A DNA stretch of 64,000 bases. It comes from Ixodes scapularis (lineage: Eukaryota; Arthropoda; Arachnida; Ixodida; Ixodidae). The notes beneath the pieces are model-generated. The model was not told where the DNA came from, made no database searches, and was given only the letters and a program-made list of their open reading frames with translations. The position numbers and the translations under genes are program-made. Below are positions 11,126-22,500 of the stretch, in pieces (positions within the stretch are counted from its first letter, which is position 1; every line of letters starts with the position of its first letter). The stretch spans positions 78,737,570 to 78,801,569 of the forward strand of contig NW_024609857.1 of the NCBI RefSeq assembly GCF_016920785.2. Direction: 5' to 3'.

Positions 11126-12228
11126 CATAGCATTGACATTATAGCTAGTGTTCGGCGTTTTCGGTTTGTATTACTTGAAATTTCGCGCACTTTTTTTTCG
11201 GTTTTTATTCCAAACAAGAGTTTTCGGTTTATTGTAGTGAATATTTGTAGACTCATAAACTTCTCAGTTATATTAGGCTTATTGACGAAAATCAGTATAC
11301 TAACAAAAATGCAATAATTAAAAGCGTTTGTGTAAAATGCATATTCAGAACCAAGTACTGGTCCTCTTATTTGTTGCCGTCTTTGGCAGCCGACGCGACC
11401 TGTTCTTTAAGACGAACTGGGGCCCTATCGTGATCCTACGATATCGTCGTGTGATCGTATTTGTACACAGAACGAGCATGAGCTTCAGTACCACTTCGGT
11501 CGGAGAGGGAAATATCGAAATGGAGAAATTAGCAAGCTATTGTACTCGGTTCGTTTTCCCCCATTTTCAAGACTGCGCGAGGTGATAAATTCGTGCCGAC
11601 GGCAGAAATGACAATGAAACACTCGTATTTATGCCCTCCTCTAGTAGACGGAAGCTAGGGGTGTTAAACAATGCGCCGCATTTATGGACGCTCTTGATTT
11701 CCGTTGTTTGATTCCGCGATTAAACTCTCTTCTTTTAACAAAGAATGGGGCACAAATCCCCACCAGGTTAAAAACCCAGATTTCGTCCTGAAGACCCCTG
11801 CGCCCCCGGAGCTTTTGTTGAAAGTTGAACCGATCTCGCAGACAAGCTGAAAACTGCAGAAAGAAGTGGTCATGTGGTCAGTAATGAGTAGGGTTCCGTG
11901 TTTTCGGAGTTTAGTTTTTGTCAAGTTCGGAGGGTGTTTTTCTGAGTTCATTTTTTTCCCGGAAATTCAGAGTTTATCGGTGTTTATTCTTGTTTGATTC
12001 CAATTTTTTTTTTAATGCGGAGCTCAATTTCGCAGTATTTCTTATTAAAAATAAACAAATAATATCCAAATGTACACGCATGCTGGACAAAGAAGAAAAA
12101 AAAAACGCGATTGTATCAATCAATGTTTTTTTTCAGTTGGATTTGGCGTTGGTGCCATTACCACTGGCAATACTAATTTGTCCTAGAACAAAATTGCACA
12201 CAAGTGTTATTTCGATAAATGTTGATAC

Positions 12229-13147
12229 CTTAAAAGGGCCCTCCGGAGTGTTCTGTGATGGTCAATTTATGGCGGTAACTCAATCTACAGGCCCTAAGGA
12301 TCTTAAAAATCATAGAATCACGGTCATGCGCGGCGGATTTCCCTATTAAAATTGCTATCAAAGTCCCCGGGACGCCCCCCTTTCTGAGATGACCCCGGAA
12401 AACGGGAGGGGCATCTCTTTACGCGTCAGCCAATAGCAAACGAAGGATTCCGGCGTCACTTCGCGTCACCAACGCGGCCGACCGCCAACCCGCGGAGGAA
12501 TCTCTCGAGTACGCGCGGACCGTCGTCAAGGAGCCCGGACTGCCCGGACTTTATGCTCGGCAGTCGTCGTTCGTCGCACCGCACCGTCGCGCTGCTATTG
12601 CAATACGAAGTCGCATTCCACAAATGACAAGGAAAAGTTTGACTCGTTAAAGTGGAAGGATCGCAAAGCTAGCTTCGGAGTCGGGATCCACGGGAAGAAG
12701 GAACACGTGTCCCGCAAACGCACGCCTGCAGACGCCCCGGGAAGCAGACGAGCCTGCGCGCCGACGCATCACCCCCACCCCCTAGCAACACGCTTACGGG
12801 GACAAAACATAGTTCGCTGGTTTTAAAGCGATAATTGCGGACTATGTTCCCCGCATCACAATCAGTTTACGTTTTTCTCAAACTCTAATTTACAACAAGC
12901 TTAAAAAGTGTTGAAATAATTAAGTTCGCATTCACCGCGAGATGCAGCATTTCCATTGGTCAAGTTTTAGCGATGGGCAGGGATGGGGGATTGTCTTCCA
13001 AGAGAAAATAGACCCGGTATATTTCTTCTCCCATCTGCTTAATAAACGGTTTTGTAATATAAAACTTTGTATACATATTAATTGGCATCTACTACGCAAT
13101 ATAACATAAACAGACGATCGCAGAAAGCTCCGGAGGGACCCTTTAAA
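12229..13147. mobile_element. Non-autonomous TIR element (TTAAAGGG family)
   Basis: Left TTAAAAGGGCCCTCCGGAG and right (reverse complement) TTAAAGGGTCCCTCCGGAG. Homology continues inward (TTCTGTGATGGTC against TTCTGCGATCGTC). The length is about 919 bp, the interior is GC-rich, and there is no coding frame. It is inserted within the Harbinger-like element. Confidence 0.75.
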
Positions 13148-13506
13148 ATAAATAACCTACTGGAGATAGTCGCTGGGAAGCCTGTATTCATTCCATGTTA
13201 TTGCATCAACCTACCGCGCGGCCGCAAGAGGTAGAGTGGAAAAGGATGAAATAGAGAAGTTTTAACTGTCCTTTTCTCCACTTTATGTAATTTCTATGGT
13301 CTATAGCTTTCACGGTTACAAAAACACAACCTCACCTTCCTCTCAGCACAAATAGTATGACCGAAACCGGAAACATAAACAGTGACTTTTGTCTTGACCC
13401 GATAGTACAATGACCTGTTGTCCTGACCGAAATTTGAAAGATGTATGTGGTGGCATTTCCCCAGGACACTACGCGCTGATTAAACCATTAATTGTAAAGT
13501 ATATTT

Positions 13507-13694
13507 GTGTGTGTGTGTGGGGGGGCGGGGGGGGGGGGGGGGCGGGGATCGAAATTCAGAGTTTATCAGATATATCCGAATAGACAAAACTTTTACAGGC
13601 GGGTGTTTTTCGAATTTATCCGAAAACACGAAACCCTAGTTATGAGTCACATTCTCTCCCTCCACCCCCCCCCCCCCCCCCCATACACACACCG
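13507..13694. repeat. Facing GT/poly-G and poly-C/AC tracts
   Basis: A TG run passing into a G-run (13507-13545) faces a C-run passing into CACACA (13660-13694). They are mirror complements and could pair or form G-quadruplexes. They lie inside an inverted pair of a TTCCGTGTTTTCGG-type repeat. Length and base calls in such runs are unreliable. Confidence 0.8.
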
Positions 13695-14016
13695 CTCCAA
13701 GCGCCCTCAAAAGTACTGAACTTTTTCAGTTAAGACCGATTTTGGCAAAATGAATTCGGCGTACTTTTACCAGTTATATTCGGTTTAACCCGAAAACGCT
13801 GAACCCTACATATAGCGTTTGAAGTTAACAAACGCACGTCTCAAATAAGGCACTGTAAAAGAATTGAGGTGCCAGGCCAATTCGTCGAAAGCCAACTCGT
13901 CGACGGCCAATTTTTCGAATCTGTTCTTTTGGAAGCAAGTTCGTATTGGGGAGTATTTTCGATGCGCGCATGACGGTTCCCAGGGCAGTACCGAAGCCCC
14001 CGCTGGTGTGTATTTT

Positions 14017-14372
14017 GGCTATTTTGTAGCGTGAGCTACACTGGCCAAGGTTGAGCAGTTTCGCGTGGCTCGCATAATGAGCCGTGCTCCGTGCTGTGCA
14101 TGGGCGAGGGGCAGTGACGTCGCACGGCGCACAGCTGGCGCCCCGGAGTCGCCGCCGCCGCGCGCTAAGCCGCCGCTGCGCCCGCCCTGCCGGTCTGCGC
14201 ATTCCAGAGTAGTGACGTCATAGCCACGGCAGACGCACTGGCGCCGCCGCGTGCCCAGCTGTGCGCCTCCGTTGCGCAGTAGCCAAGTCTGACGCTGCAC
14301 CGGAGCCACTTGATAGCGCCTCTCATTTTGTGCGCATAAGCTCACGCTACGTATATCCTGGCATAGCCAAGC
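14017..14372. repeat. GC-rich inverted-end repeat
   Basis: GTAGCGTGAGCT at about 14028 recurs inverted at about 14340, and GGCTAT lies outside both. The interior is CpG-rich with GTGACGTC motifs. It is probably a short non-autonomous element, without clear target duplication. Confidence 0.4.
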
Positions 14373-14468
14373 TTAGCCACCGCAATTTTTTCGAGCAGTT
14401 TTGCTTATTTTGACGCACAGTTTTTCTGGTGATATCGTCTACAATAAATAATTCAATCGCACGGCAAT

Positions 14469-14690
14469 GTGCTGTCGTTAGTTGTTAAAAGGAAAAACAG
14501 AAAGCGTGTGCGGAAGCGGTGTGTTCAGCCCATGCTGCAGTGTAAGGCCACATCATTGAGGCTGCGGCACGTTACTGCTTCACCGGTTTTCACTCGATCA
14601 AGGCCTTCGTCGGCAATAATTTGTGAATTTAACTCAAAACGTACAACTTCTCGCCTGCAAGCTCCAGGAGATTTTATTCACGGTGAATGA
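14469..14690 (+). pseudogene. Possible Harbinger transposase N-terminal remnant
   Basis: A 73-codon frame with a very basic start (VVKRKNRKRVRKRCVQP). The basic stretch followed by a V/W-x-P motif resembles the beginning of Harbinger-type transposases. The context (inside TIRs with TTA duplications) supports this. No catalytic DDE region is visible, so this is a guess. Confidence 0.25.
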
Positions 14691-15271
14691 ACCCCGCAAA
14701 ATCGGTGCCCACCCATGGTACACCTTGAATACGTTCCACATTAAAGTCACGTGATCTTACCGGTTCTATCAATGCATCTGTAATCGACGCACCTCCCGCT
14801 TTTTTTTTTTGAGGAGGGGGGGGGGGGGGTGCAGGGGGACGTTCTACGCTTAGGTGGTAATTACGAAACAACGAGTACTACGGAACCTCACTGGGCCGCC
14901 ACAAACCAGGCAGTTCGTAACTTGAACTTATGAATGTTTTTTTTTCCCAATAACTTTTCCTCTTTCCCTCATACTTCAAAAAAGACAAGACAACGCAGCC
15001 AACATCAACGGGAAGGTACCCCCTCTAACTACCCAATCTCTTCAGAGATTAGCGTAGTTAAGTAGTAGTAACTACTGCTAACTTTATTTGTTTTTAGCCA
15101 TCACACAGCAGCAGCACTCGGGACACTGACTTGAGTGCGATCCCGTCGCCGCCAGCGTACATTTTTTTTTCCATTGTTTCTTCACTAGCTGTTAAATAAT
15201 GCCATGCAATGTCCAACCCTTTTTCTTTTCGTTCTGTTTTGTTTTCATAAAACACTACCTATTACAGCCTT

Positions 15272-15493
15272 TTCACATGCGTGCTGTTTTGTCGTCGTGC
15301 TGTTTTGACGCCGTGCTGTTTTGGCACGGGATCTTCTGTCGCTGTGCCGTTTTGACGCCGTGCTGTTTTGTCGCGTGCTATTTTGACGCGTGCTGTTTTG
15401 TCGCCGTGCTGCTTTGACGCTGTGCTGTTTTGACGCGTGCTGTTTTGACCGTGCTGTTTTGTCGGGTGCTGTTTTGTCGTGTGCTGTTCTGTC
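15272..15493 (-). repeat. Minisatellite array, right inverted copy
   Basis: Inverted counterpart of the array at 10903-11125, with unit variants in the same order. It directly adjoins the right TIR of the Harbinger-like element, whereas the left array is about 1.3 kb inside the left TIR. Confidence 0.9.
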
Positions 15494-15860
15494 GCGTTCC
15501 CGGTTGCATTCGTTCATAAGCATAGCGGTCGCTCCGAACGTAAATGTGTGAAAGGGCCTTTACAATTTTCTGTTTAACACGAAATACACAAAAACAAATT
15601 GTTTCCACTCATATGTTTGTACATTTGTATTGCAGAACGAGGTACCCTCAGAAACAGCTACTTATGATTACTGTTGATTAAAGTTTTGAATCAGAGTAGC
15701 GATGTGGGCGAGTTGGTTCATGCTTAGAAATAATGGAAACAGCGCGCAAACGACAAGGACGGGAGGAAAAGGAGTACACAAGACGAGCGCTGAACTGACA
15801 ACTGAATATTTATTGAAAAGGACCCAACGAAGAAAACACCCACAAAAAAAAAAACTCGCA

Positions 15861-16109
15861 TCAACACGTGTCCATGAAAGTAATCTCCTTCTTATGTAAA
15901 CACACAGAAGTTTGACTCACGCAGTTCTGTTCCCCCTCCTTCTTTATTCCATACGCTTCTAAAATTTCCCTGGCTGTTTTATCTGCTCCCCTCCCCATGA
16001 TTGTGATCTTATTGAAATCAGGATGACATTTGCATGTTCCGCAGTGCAGGGGCAAATGCCCTCCTGCTGTTGAAAGGGCACGTGAATAAATGAAAGGGCA
16101 CGTGAACAT
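15861..16109 (-). pseudogene. Penelope-like GIY-YIG endonuclease C-terminus, copy 1
   Basis: Encodes HCGTCKCHPDFNK, then a TAREILEAYGI block and a CVSQTSVCLHKKEITF block. The pattern C-x-C ... REI-EA-xI ... CVS-xxS-xxL-xxxE is that of the C-terminal GIY-YIG endonuclease of Penelope-like elements. The copy is 5'-truncated and lacks the RT. It ends at the normal stop. Confidence 0.7.
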
Positions 16110-16142
16110 GACTGGTCGCTTAGTTCAACAGCAGGAGGGCAT

Positions 16143-16337
16143 TTGCCCCTGCACTGCGGAACATGCAAATGTCATCCTGATTTCAATAAGATCACAATCA
16201 TGGGGAGGGGAGCAGATAAAACAGCCAGGGAAATTTTAGAAGCGTATGGAATAAAGAAGGAGGGGGAACAGAACTGCGTGAGTCAAACTTCTGTGTGTTT
16301 ACATAAGAAGGAGATTACTTTCATGGACACGTGTTGA
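16143..16337 (+). pseudogene. Penelope-like GIY-YIG endonuclease C-terminus, copy 2
   Basis: Mirror copy of the previous entry, with the same protein sequence through to the stop codon. The high identity of the two arms points to a recent event or to formation during a single insertion. Confidence 0.7.
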
Positions 16338-16483
16338 TGCGAGTGTTTTTTTGTGGGTGTTTTCTTCGTTGGGTCCTTTTCAATAAATATTCAGTTGTCA
16401 GTTCAGCGCTTGTCCTGTGTACTCCTTTTCCTCCCGTCCTTGTCGTTTGCGCGCTGTTTCCATTATTTCTAATTAAAGTTTTG

Positions 16484-16851
16484 CCTTTTTCTTACGGTTG
16501 TATTGGCTGTTCACCCTAAGCTGACATTGCAGCAGAAGATACGTGCTGGATGGACCAAATTCAGAGCCAGCTGTGCGGGATGTCACCGCACTCTCTGGCG
16601 CGATGACAATGCGCGTTGATGTTGCATGTTGCTGGCTCCGATTGGTACATCCAGTGCATACCTTCCACTGCACTGTCAGCTTAAGGTGAATCGAGTATAT
16701 GGCACCTCAACTCGGTCATGCCAGAATTTTGTACTCGCTCTCGTTTTTCTTTGTGAATAAATCAGTCTGCTTCCCTTGCCAGTAAGTGATCGACAGTTAT
16801 GGTCTACGTCAGGCAGCAAACATATAAGCTCTTCCTCTAGATGACAAGTTT
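16484..16851. other. 3' flank of the minus-strand BEND5-like gene
   Basis: Probably the 3' UTR or downstream region of the gene that ends at 16852. No clear AATAAA signal is seen on the minus strand before the Penelope insertion at 16471, so the native 3' end may have been displaced. Confidence 0.4.
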
Positions 16852-18867
16852 CTATTTACTACAGTGACTACATGAGGGTTGCCTTCTGTCAAATGGCACC
16901 GTGTATTCATCTGCCCAGCGCAGCATTTGGGCTTGCAGAAATTTGCAGGTATTTTCGAGAGTATCATAATTTAACTCGGATTTACTTTTCTCAGTTTTCG
17001 GGCAGGACAATCTTACTGTCTCTAACAGGTAAAAGCTCGACACAAACTTAAAACGCTTAAAACTTGCCTGTGTGCGAGGTTGATGGCACTGGACTTTTGG
17101 GGACCTCCTCTACTAGACGACTTGGCGAGTCCTCTAAACGAAATGAGGTGCACGGATGAGCATGATCAAAATATGAAATTTGTACACAAGAATCATACCG
17201 AGCAGTTCAAAGCCTTCAAAAGATGGTGGTTCAGCCAACAGATGCTCCTCGCTTGAAGCACCAGGCCTCCCCCATTGCGGTTCTGAGGCAGCTTTTGAAA
17301 AAACAGGTAGAAATTGAATGGTAATGCAGGTTATAATAGCTCCTTTTTTTAAAGACTCATTTCGTAATAAGAAAGAGAAGCATGCACACCAATTTTCATT
17401 GCAAGGGCCAAACAAGGCCTCCGTCTGTGAGCCTTTTCCTCGGCAAGCTCTTTCTGAAGTCTTTTTATTTTCCCCTCTTTCTCCTGGAGGAGATGTCGAA
17501 GGATCCTATCCTCTTGAGGGGCTGCCCTCGTCTCCTGGGTCTGGGTAAAAATACACTGCCACAGTTGAAATATCATAACGTCAGAATGCAAAAGTATTGA
17601 GGTGTCTGGTAATTCTGCACCTTTCGCTTTTTCTTATAATCTGCAGCGATGCCATCAAGCCTCGACCGCTTGCCAATCTCCTTCCGGTTCTTTTTTTCCT
17701 TTCGTCCAAGGTCTTGGACATGCTAAATGAAAACAGTAGAAATATCAAATATTTACTCAAGTAGTGTCATACACAGAAGATAAGTAAGCTAGTAAGCTTT
17801 GCATGCACAAAAGTACTACGGAACAGCCTCCACCACCAGTGAAAGCTACTGGAAAAATGGGCATGAGAAGTAATTTCAGTTCCTTATTTTATCGGGATAC
17901 TCGCTGAGAAGCAGCTAGGCCTAACCCGGGAAAAAAAGCAGTTGCTATTTGTATGATTTTTGCTACAGTATGGACTGGTTCTGCGCTACGATTTTTACTG
18001 CGTGCCTGCCCCAAAACATTCCGCGTTGCGCATGGGCAGAAAAAAGTGAAATAGAGATGTCTCTTGTATCCTCTTCTACCTCTGTATTTCACACTTTCCT
18101 CTCCAAAGTTCTGCTGGCCCTATCCTGGTATAATATATGCTTTCCAAACACTATTTATTTGCCTTCCCCGGTCGCGTTGGCGTTTAGTCCATGTGTGTGG
18201 CGTTCAACCATTTTTTTTAGGACACAATGAGCTTAAAATGTTCTTAATATCCTTTGGAGATGGCATCTTTGTTAAGTCTTTAAGAGCAATTACAGAGCAA
18301 AACTATGATTCTTGCCTTTCTTGCAGGCTGCTTCTGCGTTGCAGTACTATCCAAAATCCTAGGAATCGGGTACCGCTTCAGTTGCATCTTCTTCAAAAAA
18401 TCATCAAAACTCTCTGTAAAAAAAAAGACACGTTTAAATAGCACTCTTGTTTTAGTGACATGAGTATAATAGGTTCTACACGCGTACTGAGACGAAAGGA
18501 AAGCAGTTAAGAGTTACTGCCCCAGTCTCTTCCTGCCCAAACTGGTCTTTGCTATGTAATCACGCCTAAATTTTGAAAAAAAAAGCTGCCTTATGGCTTG
18601 AAACCACCTTTCGCACTCGCAGGACGTTTTTAACCCACAAAAGCATGGAAGGTTATTTTAACCCCGTATAAATTACTTACCGCCCAGAAGGATAACGTTG
18701 GCGTTGTAGAAGTCCTCATCTTCGCCTTCGCCGGAATCTGAAACCCAGTAGGCCTCGTACAGCCGGGTCGCGTCGAAGTCGGCAGCATCGCGAGGCGTGA
18801 ATTTCTTTACCAGGGAAGTGGGTAAAACCGAATGCACACCATCAGTGAACTTGACGTAAGCATGCAT
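16852..18867 (-). CDS. Seven-exon gene with BEND5-like N-terminus
   Basis: Exon model (minus): 18867-18681, 18413-18316, 17722-17621, 17540-17390, 17291-17199, 17133-17068, 17021-16852. The total is 867 bp, 288 residues, with all phases consistent. Exon 1 begins MHAYVKFTDGVHSVLPTSL and continues with FTPRDAADFDATRLYEAYW. It resembles the N-terminus of BEND5 and related arthropod proteins (family knowledge). Exon 4 is a coiled coil (LLQEKEGKIKRLQKELAEE). Exons 5 and 6 are S/P/E-rich and both phase 1-1. The introns after exons 2 and 6 appear to use GC donors (AAG|GCAAG, CAG|GCAAGT). No BEN domain is visible, so the protein may be a truncated or accessory form. It is head to head with the transposase gene. 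Expression is not shown. Confidence 0.6.
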
Positions 18868-18975
18868 TTCGCATGGATCTATTGCGTGATACCAGAGCCA
18901 TATATGCGTGATACCAACGTTGCGTGACAACAAAACTCGAAAACACGCCAGAGAACAACAAAAACAACGTTTCAG
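18868..18975. promoter_or_regulatory. Candidate bidirectional promoter
   Basis: About 108 bp separate the first coding exon of the minus-strand BEND5-like gene from the first recognised plus-strand transposase exon. If no further 5' exons exist, both transcripts must start here or within short 5' UTRs. No clear TATA box was seen. An apparent TTTCAG acceptor at 18971-18975 would mean that the plus gene has an upstream exon instead. Confidence 0.3.
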
Positions 18976-19981
18976 TTCACTTTACCCACGTGCGCTACGG
19001 CAAGTAGGACGCAGTGTTGCCAGACGGAGTCAAGCGAAGACCTAGCGGAACACGTTGACGACGAAGTGTTGGGAGCAGGTTCAGTGGAAGAACTCCTGAC
19101 TCTATGCTTTGAAGAGTTCGGGGAGCGCACATTGCCCCATTCGACTACCACAAAAGCTGGTGCCATCCCAATGATTATGGCGTACGCAGTCTCCGAACGA
19201 TCGACCTGGTCAGGACTAGACAAGTTGTTGAAATTAGTTAATGACTTGTTCGGCTGCGCGGTTGTGCCACCAAGTGCATACATGCTCCAGAAGCTGTGGG
19301 CCAAAAAAAAAAGACAACTTAGTGAAGTATCACTACCTGTTTCCTAGCTGTGGTACAGTCCTTAAGGCTGGTCATACACTTGCAAGTTCCGATGTTTGTC
19401 AATTTGAGGAGAAGACAGAGGGGCTAAGGCACGATGGCTATTTTTTCTTAATGCTTGACCTTCACCAACAACTCAAGCATCTGATTGAAAAAACGAGTGT
19501 TGACCTTCATAATAGCTTCTTAAAGCTTGAATCCAGCAACTCTGACCTCATCACGGACATTACAACGGGTGCCGCGTACGAGACCTTGCACCAGAAGGTT
19601 GCATTAGGCCAAAGTGACCTGATGTTAACCTTTAACACTGACGGAAGCCCTTTTTTAAATCTTCCAAAACGTCAGTGTGGCCTATACAGTTCACCGTGAA
19701 CGAACTGCCTCCATCTGTCCGCTTGCACCATACAACTCTAGCTGCCCTCTGGTTCGGAAAATGCCACCCAGATATGTCGGCTTTCCTAACGAAGTTTGTT
19801 GATGAGGTCAACAACATGATTCCTGTGGCATGGACACAAGGCGATCGCAGTCATGCATTGAGAGCATTTGTGTTGTGCTGCAGCGTGGATGCCCCTGCGC
19901 GTGCTGCAGTACAGAACATGGTGTGTTTCAACGGCTTCTTCGGCTGTCCGTTCTGCCTCATGAAAGGCGAGCATAAGGAAG
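18976..19981 (+). pseudogene. Transposase exon A
   Basis: Encodes the N-terminal block (EELLTLCFEEFGERTLPHS), the CxxC-type region around YLFPSCGTVL, TFNTDGSP, the WPIQ block, CSVDAPARA and GCPFC. It ends at GAAG|GTAGG. Two frame shifts lie in homopolymers: a run of ten A at about 19303 and the T-run at about 19655. Apart from these the sequence is open throughout. The 5' limit at a TTTCAG site is tentative. Confidence 0.65.
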
Positions 19982-20087
19982 GTAGGAGTTACTTATTTTA
20001 CTAATAGTAATTACTTCAGTTCAGAAATGTGTATATGATCACATCTCCATTGTTGAGTTCAATGTAGCACACTGCTTTCATTTGCAG
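19982..20087 (+). other. Short GT-AG intron
   Basis: Starts GTAGGA and ends TTTGCAG. It joins GAAG to GATG in frame. Confidence 0.7.
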
Positions 20088-20224
20088 GATGTCTACGTTA
20101 TGTCGCTGATGAGGCACCAGCTCCAATGACATCGGGGCTCCTTGTTCGAGATATGGTGCTGGCGCAGAACTGGGGGACCCTGTGAACGGCGTCAAGGGTC
20201 CATCTGCACTCATGAACATTAAAG
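20088..20224 (+). pseudogene. Transposase exon B
   Basis: Acceptor TTTGCAG, donor AAAG|GTAGTT. Encodes RYVADEAPAPMTSGLLVRD, then NGVKGPSALMNIK in another frame. One extra base near 20170 would restore the family pattern. The intron before it is 106 bp and the one after is 59 bp. Confidence 0.6.
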
Positions 20225-20283
20225 GTAGTTTTTGTATGTGGTATGTGTTGTGTCTAAACCAACTTGGTATAATTTTTCCCTAG

Positions 20284-20403
20284 GCTTTGACCTGGTTGAA
20301 GGAATGAGGGCCGAGTATATGCACTGCGTTCTCCAAGGGGTAGTGCAGCAGTTCACGGAGCTGCTTTTTTCATCTTCCAGCTCAAGGCAGCCCTACTACA
20401 TGG
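20284..20403 (+). pseudogene. Transposase exon C
   Basis: Encodes GFDLVEGMRAEYMHCVLQG and runs to QPYYM. It ends ATGG|GTAACT. The split glycine codon is completed by the first bases of exon D, 17.8 kb away. Confidence 0.7.
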
Positions 20404-22202
20404 GTAACTACTGACACTTTTTTGATGTCTGGCCATGCATGAAAGAAGTCCTAAATCTTATTTAGTTGCTGTTTCCCAACTACAGCCTAAATGCAGATCT
20501 TGTGTCGCAAGGTTCTTGCCGTAATCCTTTATTGCGCTCTGCATGCATACAACGCAACACTGCTAGCACGAGGAAACAATCACCTGTTTTTCCTGTGTTT
20601 AATCGCTGTAATCAAAACTGATGGATGATTAAGAGTGTTCTCTCGGGACTCTAGCCTGAGTGGTAAACATTCGTTCATGTCGATGCATTGTTTTAGCAAA
20701 TGTGAAAAAGCACCGATGCCGGTTTTGCTCTTGCAGAGTGTACGGTTGTAAATAAAGATGTCGTAAACCTGACGAAGATTCAAACTTAACTTTGCAACTT
20801 TCGAACTCTGCTGACATTCGATTTAGAAAAGTGTGCAATCTTTGAACACGGCCAAAGTTAGAACTTGCCAACTTAGAAGCTTTGAAGGTTTCTGTAAACT
20901 CGAGTTTGAATGTTTTGACTTCGTTTAAGAATAAAGTTTGCAACATCTGTATAGTTTCATTTTTTTAATTTAGGATAAATAGATTTGAAGTTTCTTTCAG
21001 GCCCAGGTTTGTCAGGTTCGGAGTCTTTGAATATCAGAGATGTCCAGGTTTTACAGTTTTGAAAATCATATGTTTGTTTTGTTTATGTTTCCTAGACCCA
21101 ATCTTGATACACAACCGTATTGTGTTTCACTTTGAACTTGACACATGAGCTATGTCAAGATTCCAGGCGAGGCCACAAAGCGTAAAAAGCTACCGCTGAA
21201 TGTTTACAGTAAATGTAAAGAACTTAAAATCTTTATGAGAAATATCTCAAGGCAGGCATAGCACAATCAACACAATCAAAGGTAAACGTCCCAAAAGCAT
21301 TCCACTGAAGCCAACAGCCCCGTTTCAAATGAAACTTTTTGTTGATGAAAAGTAGCTCATGGCATGTTTACAGTGAAAACAGAGAACCCATTCGATGTAA
21401 CCCAAGGTGGAGGCCAATACCTGCGGCAACAAATGCTATGCAAGCAAAATCGCCTCAAATCACTCGGCTGACTTAGCCACTGCGCATGTGACATTGCACG
21501 AAACGGTTGAAACGAGCGAAGACATGAAGCAACTGCCTTTCCAGTTTTAACAGTTATTATGCAAAATAGTTCGGCCACGGATTGGCTTGTTTACTTCTTT
21601 AACAGGGAGGCCTGGGAGAGGCTTTGTTACAACTATCAGTTACCAATGCATGGTTGATGGTAATTTGCAGCAGTTGTTAAGGTGGCCATGCAATCATACT
21701 TAAGACTGTAGTTTTTTTGCGGTTTCTATCTCTGTGGTGGTCTGGGCATCCCGGGGGAAGAAGAAAATTACAAAATATTGCAGCATATTGGAATCGGACA
21801 ACGTGTGGCGCTGAATGCGTGCAGCCAGTGACGTTAGTGAGAAACCTTGCCGTAGGCCAGATCCATTAGAAGACCTTTTTTTTAAAGTCAAAATAAATAT
21901 TATAATAGGGCGAGCTAGCTGTTAAAATTTTTTATAAAAGTAGATTTTCGCGAGTATAGAGATACACAAGAAATATTAAAAGTTTAAAAAGTATGTGAAC
22001 GCACAACGAAAAACGACACCTCATTGAAACGCAGCAGTGGAAAAGGCAGCACAGGCACACAAGCGGTTTAGCAAACAATGCACCTAACCACATTTTTTGG
22101 CGCTTTGCTCCTACATTGGCCTGTTGCATGCTTGAACAAGAGGATGTCTTTTTTCTTTTTTTATAACTTCCATTTGGCTGTTTATAGTTTGTATTTGCTA
22201 CT
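20404..22202 (+). other. 5' part of the long transposase intron
   Basis: No gene recognised. An AT-rich stretch at about 20740-20960 contains repeated AACTTWGAA-like words. The intron continues beyond element E1 to 38182. Confidence 0.5.
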
Positions 22203-22500
22203 CCCTATTGGAAAACCCCAATATAAACAGCGTATTATGGATATTGGTAAACAATATATTTTTATTGTATTGCAATACAATATAGACAGTGTATTGGAAA
22301 ACATTACATTTATTGTATTGTATTACACTAAGGATTTGTTATGGGATTCCAATATCCATAATACGCTGAAAATATTGGAATCCAATACCGTATAAACCCT
22401 TATTGGATCCCCATGTGTCGAATGGGGATCCAATAAGGGTTTATGATTCCAATATACTCAGCGTATTATGGATATTGGAATCCAATATATTATATCGGCT
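22203..22500. repeat. E1 left subterminal repeats and hairpin
   Basis: Repeated CCAATA/TATTGG words. The core is a perfect 21-bp stem (AAACCCTTATTGGATCCCCA plus one base) with a 7-base loop near 22412. It extends imperfectly through CCATAATACGCTGA on both sides over 22335-22495. Confidence 0.8.

Larger units (their letters stand above)
9548..15559. mobile_element. PIF/Harbinger-like DNA transposon, 6 kb, nested insertions
   Basis: The left terminus AGGCCCGTTCACAC and the reverse-complemented right terminus AGGCCCTTTCACAC continue as inverted repeats (CGTTCGGAGCGACC, then ATGCAACCGG). Both ends are flanked by TTA (9545-9547 and 15560-15562), the 3-bp TWA target duplication typical of PIF/Harbinger. 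The interior holds two collinear inverted minisatellite arrays, another TIR element (12229-13147), poly-G/poly-C tracts, and only degenerate hints of coding sequence near 14469. It is probably non-autonomous or decayed. Confidence 0.75.
15689..16471. mobile_element. Penelope-like element, inverted dimer of 3' ends
   Basis: Two near-identical copies of about 360 bp lie head to head (15724-16084 and 16115-16471), joined by a short spacer with GAAAGGGCACGTGAA repeats. Each holds the end of the ORF and a 3' UTR with AATAAA-type signals. The whole dimer is flanked by a perfect 12-bp repeat ATTAAAGTTTTG (15677-15688 and 16472-16483), so it inserted as one unit. Inverted or partially tandem dimers are known for Penelope-like elements. 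Confidence 0.8.

Noticed and set aside
10813..11130. T/A/R/Q/S-repeat protein frames in the AAAACAGCAC array
   Set aside because: Imperfect units of 14-19 bp do not keep one frame, and the array is part of a long inverted repeat in a DNA transposon.
16473..16673. Possible extra exon with a BEN domain downstream of the BEND5-like gene
   Set aside because: No BEN-like motif and no clear acceptor; a GGAAG|GTATGC donor-like site alone is not enough.
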